Shown in pieces: positions 33,401-44,749 of a stretch of 64,000 nt of DNA (positions within the stretch are counted from its first letter, which is position 1; each line of letters opens with the position of its first letter). A program made the position numbers and the translations under genes. The DNA comes from Entonaema liquescens (taxonomy: Eukaryota; Ascomycota; Sordariomycetes; Xylariales; Xylariaceae), in the NCBI GenBank assembly GCA_902805475.1, contig CADCSX010000002.1:2914001-2978000 (forward strand), read 5' to 3'. The notes below the pieces were generated by a model that saw only the letters and a program-made list of their open reading frames with translations, made no database searches and was not told the origin of the DNA.

Positions 33401-35607
33401 TTATTTCGGTTATTTAATATAAATTTTTTTATTTAAAAAGTTATATAAAAAGTTTTTTTTCGAATTTTTATAAACGTAATATTTTATTATATACGTAATT
33501 TTTATAAATAATTTCTTATTTATAAAATATTTTTTTTTTAAAAGTAAATTTTTTTAAAAATATATAATTTAAAATTATTTTTATTAAAATAATAAATATT
33601 ACGTTATAATTATTTTTAATTTTAAATTTTACGTAAATTATTATTTTTTACATTATTTATAAATTTAATTTTTTTATTTTAATTATATTAAATAATTTTC
33701 GTATTTTATACGTTATTAATATTTTTATAAATAATTTTAAAACGTAATATAATATATAATCGTAATTAAAAAATATTATAATATTTTAACTATTTTATAA
33801 TTTAACGTTAAAAACGTTATAATTATTTTTATAATTTTTTTTAATAAGTTTATCTTTATAAGGTAATAGTTTATTATTATTATTTATTTTAACTTAATAA
33901 ACGTAGTTATTTTAATTATCATTATTTTAAATTAAATTATTAAATATTTTTGTTAATTTTTAATTTATATTTAAATTTTTAAAGCTTTTTTTAAGGTTAT
34001 ATTTTTTATTTTTTTCTTTTTCGTTAATAATAAATTAAACTTATTATTTAAGTTTATTTTACTATTTTTTAAAAATTTTTTAAATATATTTATTAAATTT
34101 AATTAATTTATTATTTTTAAAGATTATTCTTTTAATAATAACTTTTTCACTATTTAAAATTACTTTTTATAAAAATTATAATTTTTTATTATAATTTTTA
34201 ACTTAATAATTTTTTTTATTATAATTAAAGCATTTATTATTAATTATTTATATTATATAATTTTATTTTTTCATTATATTAACGTTATGGTTATTATTTT
34301 TTAAATTTAAAATTATTAATTTTTAAACAGTATTTAATATTATTTTTTATGTATTTTATTATTATATTTTTATTATTTTGGGTTTTTCGGATATTATTTT
34401 TAAAATATTTACATTATAAAATGGGGTTTTAATATTTTATAATTAAATAATTATTATTAAGATGTTATAAATTTTATTTTTTATTATAATTTATATAATT
34501 AATTTTATTTTAATAATTATTTTTTTTATTATATTATTTATATTTTAATTTTTTTATTTATTTTATATTAAAAATTAAATTTAAAATATATATATATAAA
34601 AGATATTTATTAATATTTTGTAAATTTAATAAATATTACGCGTTTATATATATAAATAAAAGTAAAATTTACATATTCGTTTTATAAAATTAAATAAATT
34701 TTTATTTTAATATAATAATAATATTAAAAATATTATTATTAAGTTTTAAATAACGTAATATTTAATTAATATTTAAAATATTATTTTTAAAAACTTTATT
34801 TAATCGGGTTATTAATTTTTTACATAATTAATTATTTTTTAAAAATTTCTTAATAATTTAAACGCAACTTTTATTAACTATAATTTATATAAAATTAAAG
34901 TTATTTTAAAATAATATTAAATTTTATTTAATTTATTTAATATTATTTTATTTACTTATATTAATTTAAAATTAAATAATAAAATTATTTTATTTTTATT
35001 TTTATATTTAAATAATTTTTTTATTTTTATTGTAAATATTGTTTTTAATTATATTAATTTTATTATTTTTTTTTATTTTATATAAATTTCGGTATTAATA
35101 TATAAATAATAAATATTAATAATCTTATTTAATAAACGTTTATTATTTATTAAATTAAGTAAGTATTTTATAAATAATGGTAATTTAAATTTATTTAATA
35201 TTATTAATATTTTAAATATATATAATATTAATATATTAATTAAATCTAGTTAATTTATTTAAATAAATATTAAAGTTTAATTTATAAAAGTAAATAATAT
35301 TTTTGATATTTACGTTTATATTATTATTAAAATATTATTTAATTTATTTTTAAATTTTTTTATATTTATTTTATTTTCTTTAAATAATTTTAAAATAATT
35401 TCGTTTATTAAATTTAAATAATTATTAATATTTTTAATTATTTTTTAAAATATATTAATTAATATAAATGAATTATTATATTATTTCAGTTATTTAATTT
35501 TATTTTTAAATATTTTAATAATAATTAATAATAAAATTTATATTATTTTTAATAAATTTTTAAATTTTTATTTACATAATTAACGTTTTATTTATATAAA
35601 TAATTAT

Positions 35608-35818
35608 TTATATTTTTTAATTAATTTATACAATAATTTAAAATGCTAATTACTTATAAAGTAATTAAAATCCAATAAATTATAATATATATAATAATTA
35701 TTAATTATTAACTAAATTAGGATTACAAGATGCTATGGAAATGTTTTCATTTAGGCTTTAGTTGTGGGGCGCTAGGGCCTGGCAGTGGTCAGTGCGCTAC
35801 TACCATGGGATCCACACT
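35608..35818 (+). repeat. right flanking direct repeat (putative 3' LTR), 3' part unmutated
   Basis: Partner of 30222-30432. Its inner (left) part is mutated; its outer part (from about 35733) retains GC-rich sequence such as GGGGCGCTAGGGCCTGGCAG, and so preserves the ancestral repeat. Confidence 0.82.
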
Positions 35819-37033
35819 TTGAGAATAGGGGTAATAAATTTCCCCCTTATGTAAACTTATTCTCTAGTATCTATAATTATTTGACATAACAACCCGACAA
35901 GTAACATGTATCACGTATGGCTTCTTGTGTAATATCAGAAGGGGGACCCTGAATCCCTATTTATTTATTAATCATAACATTGTATTGAAGGCAGTGCCTC
36001 ATGTGTATGACAATCCTTCTCCGCCACTCCCAGTGATTAATAATGAACAGGCACAAGAATTTCCTAGATTATATTAGGAAGCATATTTTAAACTACATAG
36101 CAGCAAAATCGTCCCCGAGACTCTACTAGACTGTCTAATTGGCAATGCTCATTAATCCATCTTCTCGAATCCCTCCTAGGTACAATCTTGATATTTATAT
36201 GCTGAAAGCCCTGCATTTGACCAAAATTTCTAAATACGCTGTCCAGTAGTGGCCTCCCTCCGGTCAAAATCTAGTTATGACGCCCCTTTCAGGGTTTATC
36301 CTATACATAACTATTTCTGTGACGATTGTGAAATTCATCTAAGCGTTGAATACCAGGTATGCATAGTATGGAGGCAGATATAGGTACATGCATCTTTTGT
36401 CGATGTCCTTGTGGGCTCGTAAATGAATCCTTCCTTAGGTACTATTGCTTCTCTTATTGTACCATCTATACAGCAAGGGACTACGTAATGTCTTACTATG
36501 TAGTGTCTAAGGATATAGGTATTGCGAATGAAGTTGGTTGTATTTACAGATAGGTGTCTGTCGTCAAACAACTTGTCTCATTAGCTACCTAGCGTTGTAA
36601 ATTGTCGGCTAAGAACTCTTGTGCTTCTTCTAGTACACTGAGAATGACGGCAAAGTAATCGTCCCATGTAAGTTATTCATCTGTGAGATCCAAATCGACT
36701 AGTTTACATGTGTGTCCCTATGCCAAGAAGGTACGATACCATGAACCAGAACTCTGTAAGCTCTGAGTTGTATGGTACACGACACACTCTATGCCCTGGA
36801 TAGTAATCATGCGTATCTTAACAGCTAGCTCCCTTCGAAAATGTTTCAATACATAAGCATGCTGAGAGAACTCCCAGATTTTCAGAGTTTCCATCATTGC
36901 ATGCATCTCAACCTATTCGTAACCTTCAACTTGCATCGAACTCTCGACTTACCTAGGATCATCACCTCAATCCGAACCCCTAACTTTGAATTCCTAATCT
37001 ACTTAGACCCCCAACCCTACTCCATCATCCAAA
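35819..37033. other. intergenic, right of the AT-rich block
   Basis: About 1.2 kb of normal base composition. Only short frames are present (for example 36335-36571 minus and 36359-36553 plus, overlapping antisense), with no recognisable domain. Confidence 0.4.
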
Positions 37034-37857
37034 ATGTGTACGTTCCAATACGGCTATACTAGAAAGAGAAAGTCTTTTGCACTAATGATAATTATATAGC
37101 ATCCCATCACCGCAGCAGCAGGAAGTCCAAAAAATCTTCTAAGAACAAGGAGTGGTCAGACATGTACATGGAACGCCGCAAATCAGACCGAAGCCACGCA
37201 CAAATAGTCTACCAGCATGGTTATGGTTCGGGGTCTCATGGCTATTTTAATGACAAGCACGATGAAGACTATGAGGAAGAGGATTGCTCGCAGCAGGTGC
37301 CCGTTATGCAAGCTCCGCCGCCTCCTCAGCCTCTAGCTCAACAAACCATACCTGAAGATCCCCCAGTCACCTCGCAGCCTATGCCGACTAACGATCAAAC
37401 TAGTTTTACTACCCGATCCGGATATCAGACTGTTGTCCAGCCGGTATCCGGTGGCCGAACGGTACGCGTATCGGAAGGAATTGGATACACAGCCAATGGG
37501 GTTGCATATCAAGCAGGTAAATACTAATCTCCTAGTCGAATCCCATGCTCGTCTTATAACCCATCTGCAGGTACTAGTCAAGCAGCCGGCCGAGCACCTG
37601 GTCAAGTACCTGGTCAAGCAAGCGCTTATGACCCAAACCAAGCGGCGTTCCCAGCAATGGCGGTTCCGGCAACAGGATTTCAAGCAGCTGAAGAGTCGGA
37701 CCATGGAGATGAGGCCACGGGACATGCCTACGGCTGGGGTTTGAGCTGGGGTCCGCCCGACGAATACGGAAGGCAATATCTCAACTACGAAGATGACAAG
37801 AAGGATCACAAGCACCACCACAAGCACCACAACCGCCGTCGCCATCGTCACCACTGA
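37034..37857 (+). CDS. disordered basic/His-rich protein A, tandem paralogue with 4-nt first exon
   Basis: No known family. Exons are 37034-37037 (ATG T), 37100-37516 and 37571-37857. Introns are GTACGT...TATAG and GTAAAT with branch TACTAAT...TGCAG. The N-terminus after splicing is MSSHHRSSRKSKKSSKN, then ERRKSDRSH, a Pro-rich patch APPPPQPLAQQ, a conserved segment ending GYTANGVAYQAG, Gln/Ala/Gly low complexity, and a His/Arg-rich tail (HKHHHKHHNRRRHRHH). No signal peptide or membrane helix is seen. It shares the N-terminus, the IPE-x-P patch and the GYT(A/S)N(G/N)VA(Y/H)(Q/E)A motif with the next gene, so the two are tandem duplicates. Start and micro-exon are inferred from splice signals and from the same structure in the paralogue. 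Confidence 0.75.
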
Positions 37858-38559
37858 GAAATTCCGTAAGACATCACTCTCATGCAGAACCTTGAATGCT
37901 ACTGTCTTCTCTCCTTATCTGGATCGAAGTATTTATTAATGTCTAGGTTATATGGCTTGGCCATATAAATTGTGAACATATTCATCATCATCTCTAAACC
38001 GTACAAAGTAAGAAAAAAAGAATAGTTCCTGCCTTATAACAACCTCAGTACCTTAGTATTTATATAGTTATATATCTATATTTTTAATTAACTAAGTTTT
38101 ATCTAAGTGAATAGGTAGCTATTATGAACAACTATGCTTTTGAACTGAAGTAAGTGCTTTAAGCGCCCTTTCTTGAGAACAAATCGGGTTCTGAGTCTCG
38201 GAGTAGAAAACAAGATGAAGTGACATTGTGTTTCACCTATAATATTGTATGCATCAGGGAAATAATCACAGGTATTAAAACATGAATATCAGATTCACCG
38301 GTATATGTTTACCTCGCAGGGTTGATGTGATAGTCCCCTGAAAAACATAGCATCGTAAGCGTAGAAGTGAATCAACATATTCGATGCTTTAGACCACAAT
38401 TGTATGTGACTTGACAGTTATTCTACCATAAGGATCTTTAATATTTATAGCAATGCAAAAATGACCTCAATTCTCTTCTCCTTACTTGTTCTTCCAGCCT
38501 GCCTACTCCTATCAACCCGGTTCATCTTTACAATTTGATACCGCAGCCGATCAATAAAG
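37858..38559. other. intergenic between tandem paralogues
   Basis: A 702-bp AT-rich gap that must hold the promoter of the second paralogue. Nothing else recognised. Confidence 0.45.
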
Positions 38560-39322
38560 ATGTGTAAGTTATACTATCATCAACTAGCTCACTGCATCCG
38601 AAATCCAAAGCTTTCATATTAACGAGGACTATTTAGCTTCTAATCGCAAAGGTAGCAAGAAATCCAGGGCGGATGACTGGGAGGGTCTGCACATGTCACG
38701 TAGGCCGTCGGACCGGGGCGAAGTCGATATTGTCCGTCGGCATAAGGCCGAAAAGTCGTCGAAACACCGCGACCGCTCCCCTGAAGGTCCCAGTAGAAGT
38801 CGCCACGAGAAAGACTACAGAAGTTCTCATGATAACCGTAGAGGTCAATACCACCAGACGAGCCGCTACGTCACCCGTGAGAGTAGCCCTTCGGATAGCC
38901 CTGGTGTAAGTCCCCAGAGAAGCCAGCGCAGCAGCCACCGTGGGAGCGACTATGGAAGCGACTACGGAAGTGACTATGGAAGCTCTCGAGGAAGTTCTCG
39001 AGGCAGCTCCCAGGGCACATACAATCCGCCCCCGCGACAGGCCATGCCAACACAACCACCTATACCTGAGGAACCCATCGTATATTCCGCTGTGCCACCG
39101 GCCGCTCGACGTGCAGAAGCTGGATACAGCATAGTCGAGGTTCAAACACCAAGAGGACCCATACCAGTATCGATGGCAAATGGATATACGTCAAATAACG
39201 TCGCACATGAAGCAGATGGCTACCGGAATACCAGCCGCAATCCATATGGTGGAAGCCAGTACCAAGCGCCTGGCAACAACCGGACCAATGTTGACCAATA
39301 CTATCGGGGAAACTGGTTCTAA
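38560..39322 (+). CDS. disordered Arg/Ser-rich protein B, tandem paralogue with 4-nt first exon
   Basis: No known family. Exon 1 is only ATG T (38560-38563) before a consensus donor GTAAGT. Exon 2 (38637-39322) follows a TTTAG acceptor and begins MSSNRKGSKKSRADDWEGLH, matching the start of protein A. It then carries RRPSDRG, a long Arg/Ser/Asp region, a 12-nt tandem repeat giving GSDYGSDYGSDY and GSSRGSSRGSS at about 38940-39010, a Pro-rich patch with IPEEP, and GYTSNNVAHEA shared with protein A. It ends NQYYRGNW-like (DQYYRGNWF) and lacks the His-rich tail. It is about 229 aa. Function unknown; the composition suggests a disordered, possibly nuclear or RNA-associated protein, but that is a guess. 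Confidence 0.75.
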
Positions 39323-39936
39323 TCCGATAGATGCCAGTAGCCTTAATCCGGAATTATATTTGCCTATAGGATTACTTAATAGCGGGCAATATGAAGAGCG
39401 ATACCAGCGTAGACGCTGTCTTTGCCATTATCGCTACCCCTATCATCACAGCCGCAACCAATATAATCCTAGAGACTCATCTACTACGAAAGGCTTAGTG
39501 GCTATTTTTCCTTATTAGGTCTTGGTTATTCACTTAATAGCTCTGTAGTTAGAGCTTCACGCAGCAGAAAACGTCTTTATTTAGCTGGATATTACATTAC
39601 TTAGTCTATAGCGGAATTGCTACATAGTATTTTTACCCCTAAATATTCAGTTCGTATGAACACTTGACGTGACTATGGCGCTATTGAATATCGGATACGT
39701 AAAACATCAAATTTCATTTACCCAGTTCTTTTTCTCTATTTCTTTATCATATGAACTCGTCTCAATACCTTAGTCATTCTATTTATACACCCATTGCCTC
39801 TCGAATTAGCTGCATGCGATGATGTTGGAGTTGGGTTCTGTCTTGGGAAATATCTAGCGTGGCTGAAGCATATAACCGGGACCCGTCCTAGTCATATAGT
39901 AACTGACTGTGGGGATTCATGCTGATTCGGAGGCTC
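39323..39936. other. intergenic, protein B to F-box-like gene (convergent)
   Basis: A 614-bp AT-rich gap between convergent genes. Nothing recognised. Confidence 0.45.
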
Positions 39937-40856
39937 TTAGTCCCAGGACCACAAGCTTTCATAGCGTTCAATTCGGAATGGGTATTCCTCCAAGGAAATC
40001 CCTTTAGGCGTCCAGTTGACCCTAAGCAAGAAATCATCGCAAGAGACCTGCTTCATCGGTTGGAAAAGAGGAGTTTCAAAGTCCGAGGGTAATGGCATAT
40101 GATAAGTTGGGTTACCCAGATAGTTTTCAGGCTGTGCATCAAGCGTTACAACCAAGGTGTGCAACGCTTTTAACTCGCCGATAGTGTTCCAAGTACACTG
40201 CCATGGCGTATCACCGGGGGCCTGTTCCTGATCCCAACCTAGCCAAGTCCTACTAAATGCGTTGTTGAAATACACACTGACAATGTCATCGCTAATTGTG
40301 AGGGTCAAGTTTAACCTAATATGGTATAACATATTGACGTGGTGTGGAACTATGGCTCGAGGAAACGCGATACATGAAAAGATATTCCCGAAACGAAAAG
40401 TGTGCCTCTTATAGAGAATGCCCACTGATTCTAAGTATCTACCTTCAGTTAGTATTTAGTGGCTGTGAATAAAGCTTTGAAGTCATACATGGCAGCGCAC
40501 ACGGATAGTATAGCACGACCGCGGCGAGGATTAGTAGGGGGTATTCGCTCTACGTCTGAAGCTGGGGCCCAGTCTATACCAGGCACTCGATCCGACGGTA
40601 GCTTAACGCAGTCTTCGTGACCTTCCGGACCCATAGCGGTTGGATTAACGCAAAGCAGGCTGACCAGTTTTTGGTCATGGATGAAGATATGCAAGTCTGC
40701 AGATCCAAAAACGTATTCGTAAATCATATTACGAATTTCCGGGGCGAGTGCCGTTAAGAATAGCGAGTTGGGCTGGTGGGTTGGTTTAAGAGTCGAAGTT
40801 AATGCCTGGGGCATAGTGCTTGGTTGAGGCAAATACTCACTCCCAGCTTCAGCCAT
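39937..40856 (-). CDS. F-box-like fungal protein (LAPEIRNMIYEYVF motif)
   Basis: Two exons: 40856-40489 and 40438-39937. The 50-nt intron has donor GTATGA, branch TACTAAC and acceptor GGTAG. Splicing joins SVCAA to IYLESVGILYKRHTF, the usual cysteine/Ile-Tyr-x-Glu step of this expanded fungal family. The N-terminal FLTALAPEIRNMIYEYVF is the F-box-like helix found in proteins often annotated only as uncharacterised or DUF7730-type. The remaining sequence is beta-rich and family specific. The protein is about 289 aa. A role as ubiquitin-ligase adaptor is possible but not shown by the sequence. Such genes are abundant and variable in Pezizomycotina accessory regions. Confidence 0.7.
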
Positions 40857-41167
40857 GGTTCAAAAAAAGAGGGGTTTGCGATCTTAAAAGTGAGATTTTA
40901 GTTATTCTAATAGAGTGAGAATGCTTCTAGATACCCGTAGCGAAGCCGTGGTAGGTATTCTTGACTAATTTTTACCGCGATTTAATATGCTCCGTTTTAT
41001 AGACGCTTGGTCCGAAAATGAAGATGGAGAGAGGATTCCGATGATGAAGCGGGTTTCTTGGAATAACTTCCAGTTTCTGACAATACCTCGTAGATCATCA
41101 CGTGACTAGAATGCCCCTTTTCTGGACCTCCTTAATTCGATTCTATTCAAAGGCAGTCCAACGATTG
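40857..41167. other. intergenic, F-box-like to HET gene
   Basis: A 311-bp gap between tandem minus-strand genes. Nothing recognised. Confidence 0.4.
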
Positions 41168-42856
41168 TTAACATAGATTCATACTGCTAATGCCTCTTGT
41201 GTTGACAGGAGTCTCTAAAACACTTTGCGCTAGGGCCAGATCTAGGTTAAAACACATCTGACCCTGGAAGACGTGCGGTCTCAGTTCAGCCTGAAAATTG
41301 ATCACCGAACTAGACTGTGGTTGTCTGACGCTACAGAGTGCTGGCGAGGACTGTACAGAAGTCCTCCCAGGAAGGAACTGCATCCTAAGGTAGTCTGCAG
41401 AGACATAGTAGGTAATTTCCTTAGCCGTATCCATAAAGTGGTATGCTTGCTCGAAAAGGGGGTGTTGGTCGGAAAATATATGACAGAGAGGCGCATTCAT
41501 GGTAGAAAGAGCGACAATAAACTGGACGCCCGAACTAGTATTATCTAATTTTCCGGATTGCAGTAAGAGATATGCATTGATTCCTTGCCCTTGGTTAAGA
41601 AAGAGATTCCGGTTATGATCCCAAAGTTGTTGAGGAGCAGCCGCGAGAATCTGATACGAAGCTCCTGAGAGGTCGACGCAGATAGCGCTCCGAAATCTAT
41701 TCTCAACCATTTCTGACTCGGAAGTACGTAGATCTTTCCGTATATAGACAAGAGCATTGTCACCGCGGTAGCGTCTCATTCGCGGTTCAGCTCTGAAGAG
41801 AGAGTGAGGATTCGACCGGACATAGCCATTAGCAGTCTTGGTAAGGTATACACCTAACCATCCGTCTGCCCTGTCCTTAGGCCAATCGTCCCTTTCGGAA
41901 ACACCCAAATCCCAAACCATATCGTCGGTAGCACCAGGAATACTGATCAGAGCAGTCTCAATCCTAAGTCCTTTATTCGTAATAGCAAACTCTGTATCGA
42001 TGACGGCATCTTTAACCCTTCGTTTTAAGTTATGAGCGTGGGAGAATTCACTGGGAGATCTGGCAAATATGCCTCGATAACTCTGTTGCATCCAGTTCTC
42101 CGGGCCTGAACTTGGTGGCATGTCTGTCCACGCAAATAACGACAAGTCACTACTCTCTTTTGCTATCTCTTCTTGTAATCTCATAAATGCTTTTTGACCC
42201 TCGCCATATAGCATAGGCATGCTGACACCAAATATGCCCAGCAGACAATAGGCCTTATCTTCAACTCTAGTCGTCTGTCTCATCGATGCCCAAGACATAC
42301 GCCTCGCCACAGGCACTTCAAACATAACTTGGCTATCACACAGCACCTCGTAATCAATTCTAGTGACAGCAGCAAGGAAGGGGTTTAACTCAGGCTTACG
42401 GCCTCGAAACCCCCACCCGACGTCGTAGAATTCTGCTGCTCTAGGGGCAACTATCTCCTGAAGAGTCCAGCCCCGCGATAGCCACCTACAGTTCGGGAAA
42501 TAACGCTCAAATGACGCCCCAGAGGGGAGGTCGGAGAGAAATACGAAGCAAACGGCAGCATTCGTATACCACTTGAACATGGAATTGATAGCCTCAGATA
42601 ACTCAGCACTACTTGACTTGTCAATGCAGCAGGTATCTACCCAAGCATAGCGCAAGCCATGAGCAAACGCAAGTTCGCACGTGCGTATGATCTTATCAAA
42701 CCCTTTCTTCTTATCTGGTTGCTTGGGAGCCTGAAATTCTTGGAAGGAAACCTCTTCATCCTCCCAAGTATGTGACAATATTGCATACGTGTATTCTTCT
42801 GGTTCATTGAATAGCTCTAGCCGATGAGTCTGAGTGTTTATCAACCACATATTCAA
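41168..42856 (-). CDS. HET-domain protein (heterokaryon incompatibility type)
   Basis: Single open frame of 562 aa. The HET domain occupies roughly residues 20-210: YAILSHTWEDEEVSFQEF, YAWVDTCCIDKSSSAELSEA, SMFKWYTNAAVCFVFLSD, WLSRGWTLQEIVAPR, and further down VEDKAYCLLGIFGVSMPMLY, typical of the HET-E/HET-D type N-terminus. The C-terminal 300 residues have no NACHT/WD40 or ankyrin module and no clear domain. HET-domain proteins trigger cell death on non-self recognition in fungal fusion. The start at 42856 (MNMWLINTQTHRLELF) is the usual position, about 20 residues before the domain. Its location in a gene-poor segment is common for the family. Confidence 0.9.
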   Translation of the reverse strand: MNMWLINTQTHRLELFNEPEEYTYAILSHTWEDEEVSFQEFQAPKQPDKKKGFDKIIRTCELAFAHGLRYAWVDTCCIDKSSSAELSEAINSMFKWYTNAAVCFVFLSDLPSGASFERYFPNCRWLSRGWTLQEIVAPRAAEFYDVGWGFRGRKPELNPFLAAVTRIDYEVLCDSQVMFEVPVARRMSWASMRQTTRVEDKAYCLLGIFGVSMPMLYGEGQKAFMRLQEEIAKESSDLSLFAWTDMPPSSGPENWMQQSYRGIFARSPSEFSHAHNLKRRVKDAVIDTEFAITNKGLRIETALISIPGATDDMVWDLGVSERDDWPKDRADGWLGVYLTKTANGYVRSNPHSLFRAEPRMRRYRGDNALVYIRKDLRTSESEMVENRFRSAICVDLSGASYQILAAAPQQLWDHNRNLFLNQGQGINAYLLLQSGKLDNTSSGVQFIVALSTMNAPLCHIFSDQHPLFEQAYHFMDTAKEITYYVSADYLRMQFLPGRTSVQSSPALCSVRQPQSSSVINFQAELRPHVFQGQMCFNLDLALAQSVLETPVNTRGISSMNLC

Positions 42857-44749
42857 CTCGATTTAGTTAGTCGGTGCTAGCCGTATAAGAATATATACAA
42901 TGCTGAAATATATCGTGTAAAAGCTGAATACTGAATATGAAATTATGTTCTAAAGCCGAGGAAAGGTGGAAGGGTGTACCCTACTATCCGAACATGAACC
43001 TTTTGAGGGGGCTGACGATAAATTCAGACAGCTGAGGTGTAACATGTCTGGCGCTGAAACTCAGCGAACGCGCACTGATAGGCGATTGGCGTACTGTAGG
43101 AAAACAGGGTATAAATGACGATGTACACTGTGTCTTTCTAGGTATATTTACCTGGCCAAACGGCCTGTTGTTTATCGAGAGATGTAGCATTTACAAACAG
43201 GGGAAAAAAACACATCAACACTGAGTTAGTGTGCACCTAATTGAACATAAAGAGAGTAATAAGCTCTTAATTTTATATTGACATCTTAATTTAACAACAC
43301 GGATAAAGTCATGCTGAAAAGGAATCGCTCCAGTTGGTTCCGGGAATAGTGATGTCAGCCTGGAGTCTCCAGCGACATCTTATGAACGCCTGCAAATCAT
43401 CTTCCAGGGATAAAACTAACACGAAAGATATAATAACTACAGGGATATTGCTGGAAGTGTATTCGGAAAGTTGTTATTTCGCAGCGACGGAACGGTAAGA
43501 AGGAATTGTAATTCTGTAGAGCAAGGGATGAGGATGCCGAGGCAGGTGTTGTACTATTAATTCATCGCGAAGGTCCGCTCCGGGAAATCTACGAGGGAAG
43601 TTGCATAATGAATCCCGATGTAAGGATCCACCTAGGGGGTCCGGAACGCCGAACGGGATGATCTGAAGTTGATTGATGCTTCCGAATCCCGTCAGACCTT
43701 CCCGCTAGCTCCCTGTCCACGGTACAATCCAACTGTCCCAAATATCGTTGGTAGCTATCATGTATCATTTTAATGGCTTACACTTGCCTCGGCTATGCTC
43801 TTTATTGAACGTATCTGGTTAATCTGGTCGTGATTACTGGTCCTTGCAACGTTGCTCTGATGACCGTTAGGCATCGGATGTCATCATATTATTTTAAGCC
43901 TCATCAACGGTATGACTCATTATCCTTGGATAGGTAAGTATACATATCACTAAAATTAAGTACATGAAAATGTGTATCGGATCCTACGATCCCGCGCTTG
44001 GTGAATAAATATACGAGGGATCTCCAGGGGGGTCGAAACAAACTTAACCCTCGTCCTTAAGTTGATGACGAGTGGTGACCAATCACGAATAATTCCGACG
44101 CCTGCATGGCCCCATATGTTGCTCTCATCAGGTTGGGTTAATGGACTTCCGATAGAGAAGGCATCCGACACCGATGGGGTTAAGCTATCTCCACGTTATT
44201 GTACAGGTTATTATGAAATCAAGAGTGGAGATTAAAAGACGCCATATCAAGACGTATTCAGTTAACGTTCCATTCACCTGATGCTGAATACGCGCCAATG
44301 TGGAACTACGAATGATACATGCTCGTGTGCTTATGGGAAAAGGTCTACAAGACATGCCACTCCTGGAAAGGGAGACCTCCTGCCGGGGTATACGAAACAT
44401 CTATACATGTGCCAAAAGGAATTTACTCTAGTAGTAAAGAGAATGGGATATGGAATTGTCGGTCTCGCGTTTCGCTTCGCACTTGTCGTAGCATTGGCTG
44501 CTCATAAATCATGGCTATAGTCGGCTCGCGAGAAGTTTCCGGTCCGATGCGGGCACCAGTATCAGAACATCTACTTCTGTTACATATCTACCAGTATACC
44601 AGTATACCTAGATTAATGACTATATAAATATAAGATTTGGCCAACTAAAAAGCTTTTATCTTCCACATATCATTATTCTAACATTACATTGAAGCAAATA
44701 AGATCTTAACTACTTACCTCCCTCTTAGTCTACTCGACAAAGTTAAATA
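42857..44749. other. intergenic, 1.9 kb without recognised genes
   Basis: Only short frames (for example 43956-44171 minus, 44281-44520 plus), none with a recognisable domain. The right end holds the promoter of the FAD monooxygenase, with a TATAAATATAAG box-like stretch at 44622-44634. Confidence 0.45.

Larger units (their letters stand above)
30222..35818. mobile_element. RIP-destroyed repeat, probably an LTR retrotransposon
   Basis: A 5.6-kb block that is nearly all A+T and has no usable open frame. It is bounded by ungapped direct repeats (30222-30432 and 35608-35818, spacing 5386). Within the paired segment 30383-30430 versus 35769-35816, about half the positions differ, and every difference is C/G on the right versus T/A on the left. 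Both CpG-containing GCG triplets are unchanged. This is the expected product of repeat-induced point mutation. The two flanking repeats suggest LTRs, but no TG...CA ends or target-site duplication can be fixed, and no gag-pol remains readable. Confidence 0.85.

Noticed and set aside
30222..35818. AT-rich block as a centromere core or a mitochondrial DNA insertion
   Set aside because: The flanking direct repeats and transition-only differences explain it as a RIPed repeat. At 5.6 kb with normal genes on both sides it is too small for a regional centromere, and no mitochondrial gene is readable.
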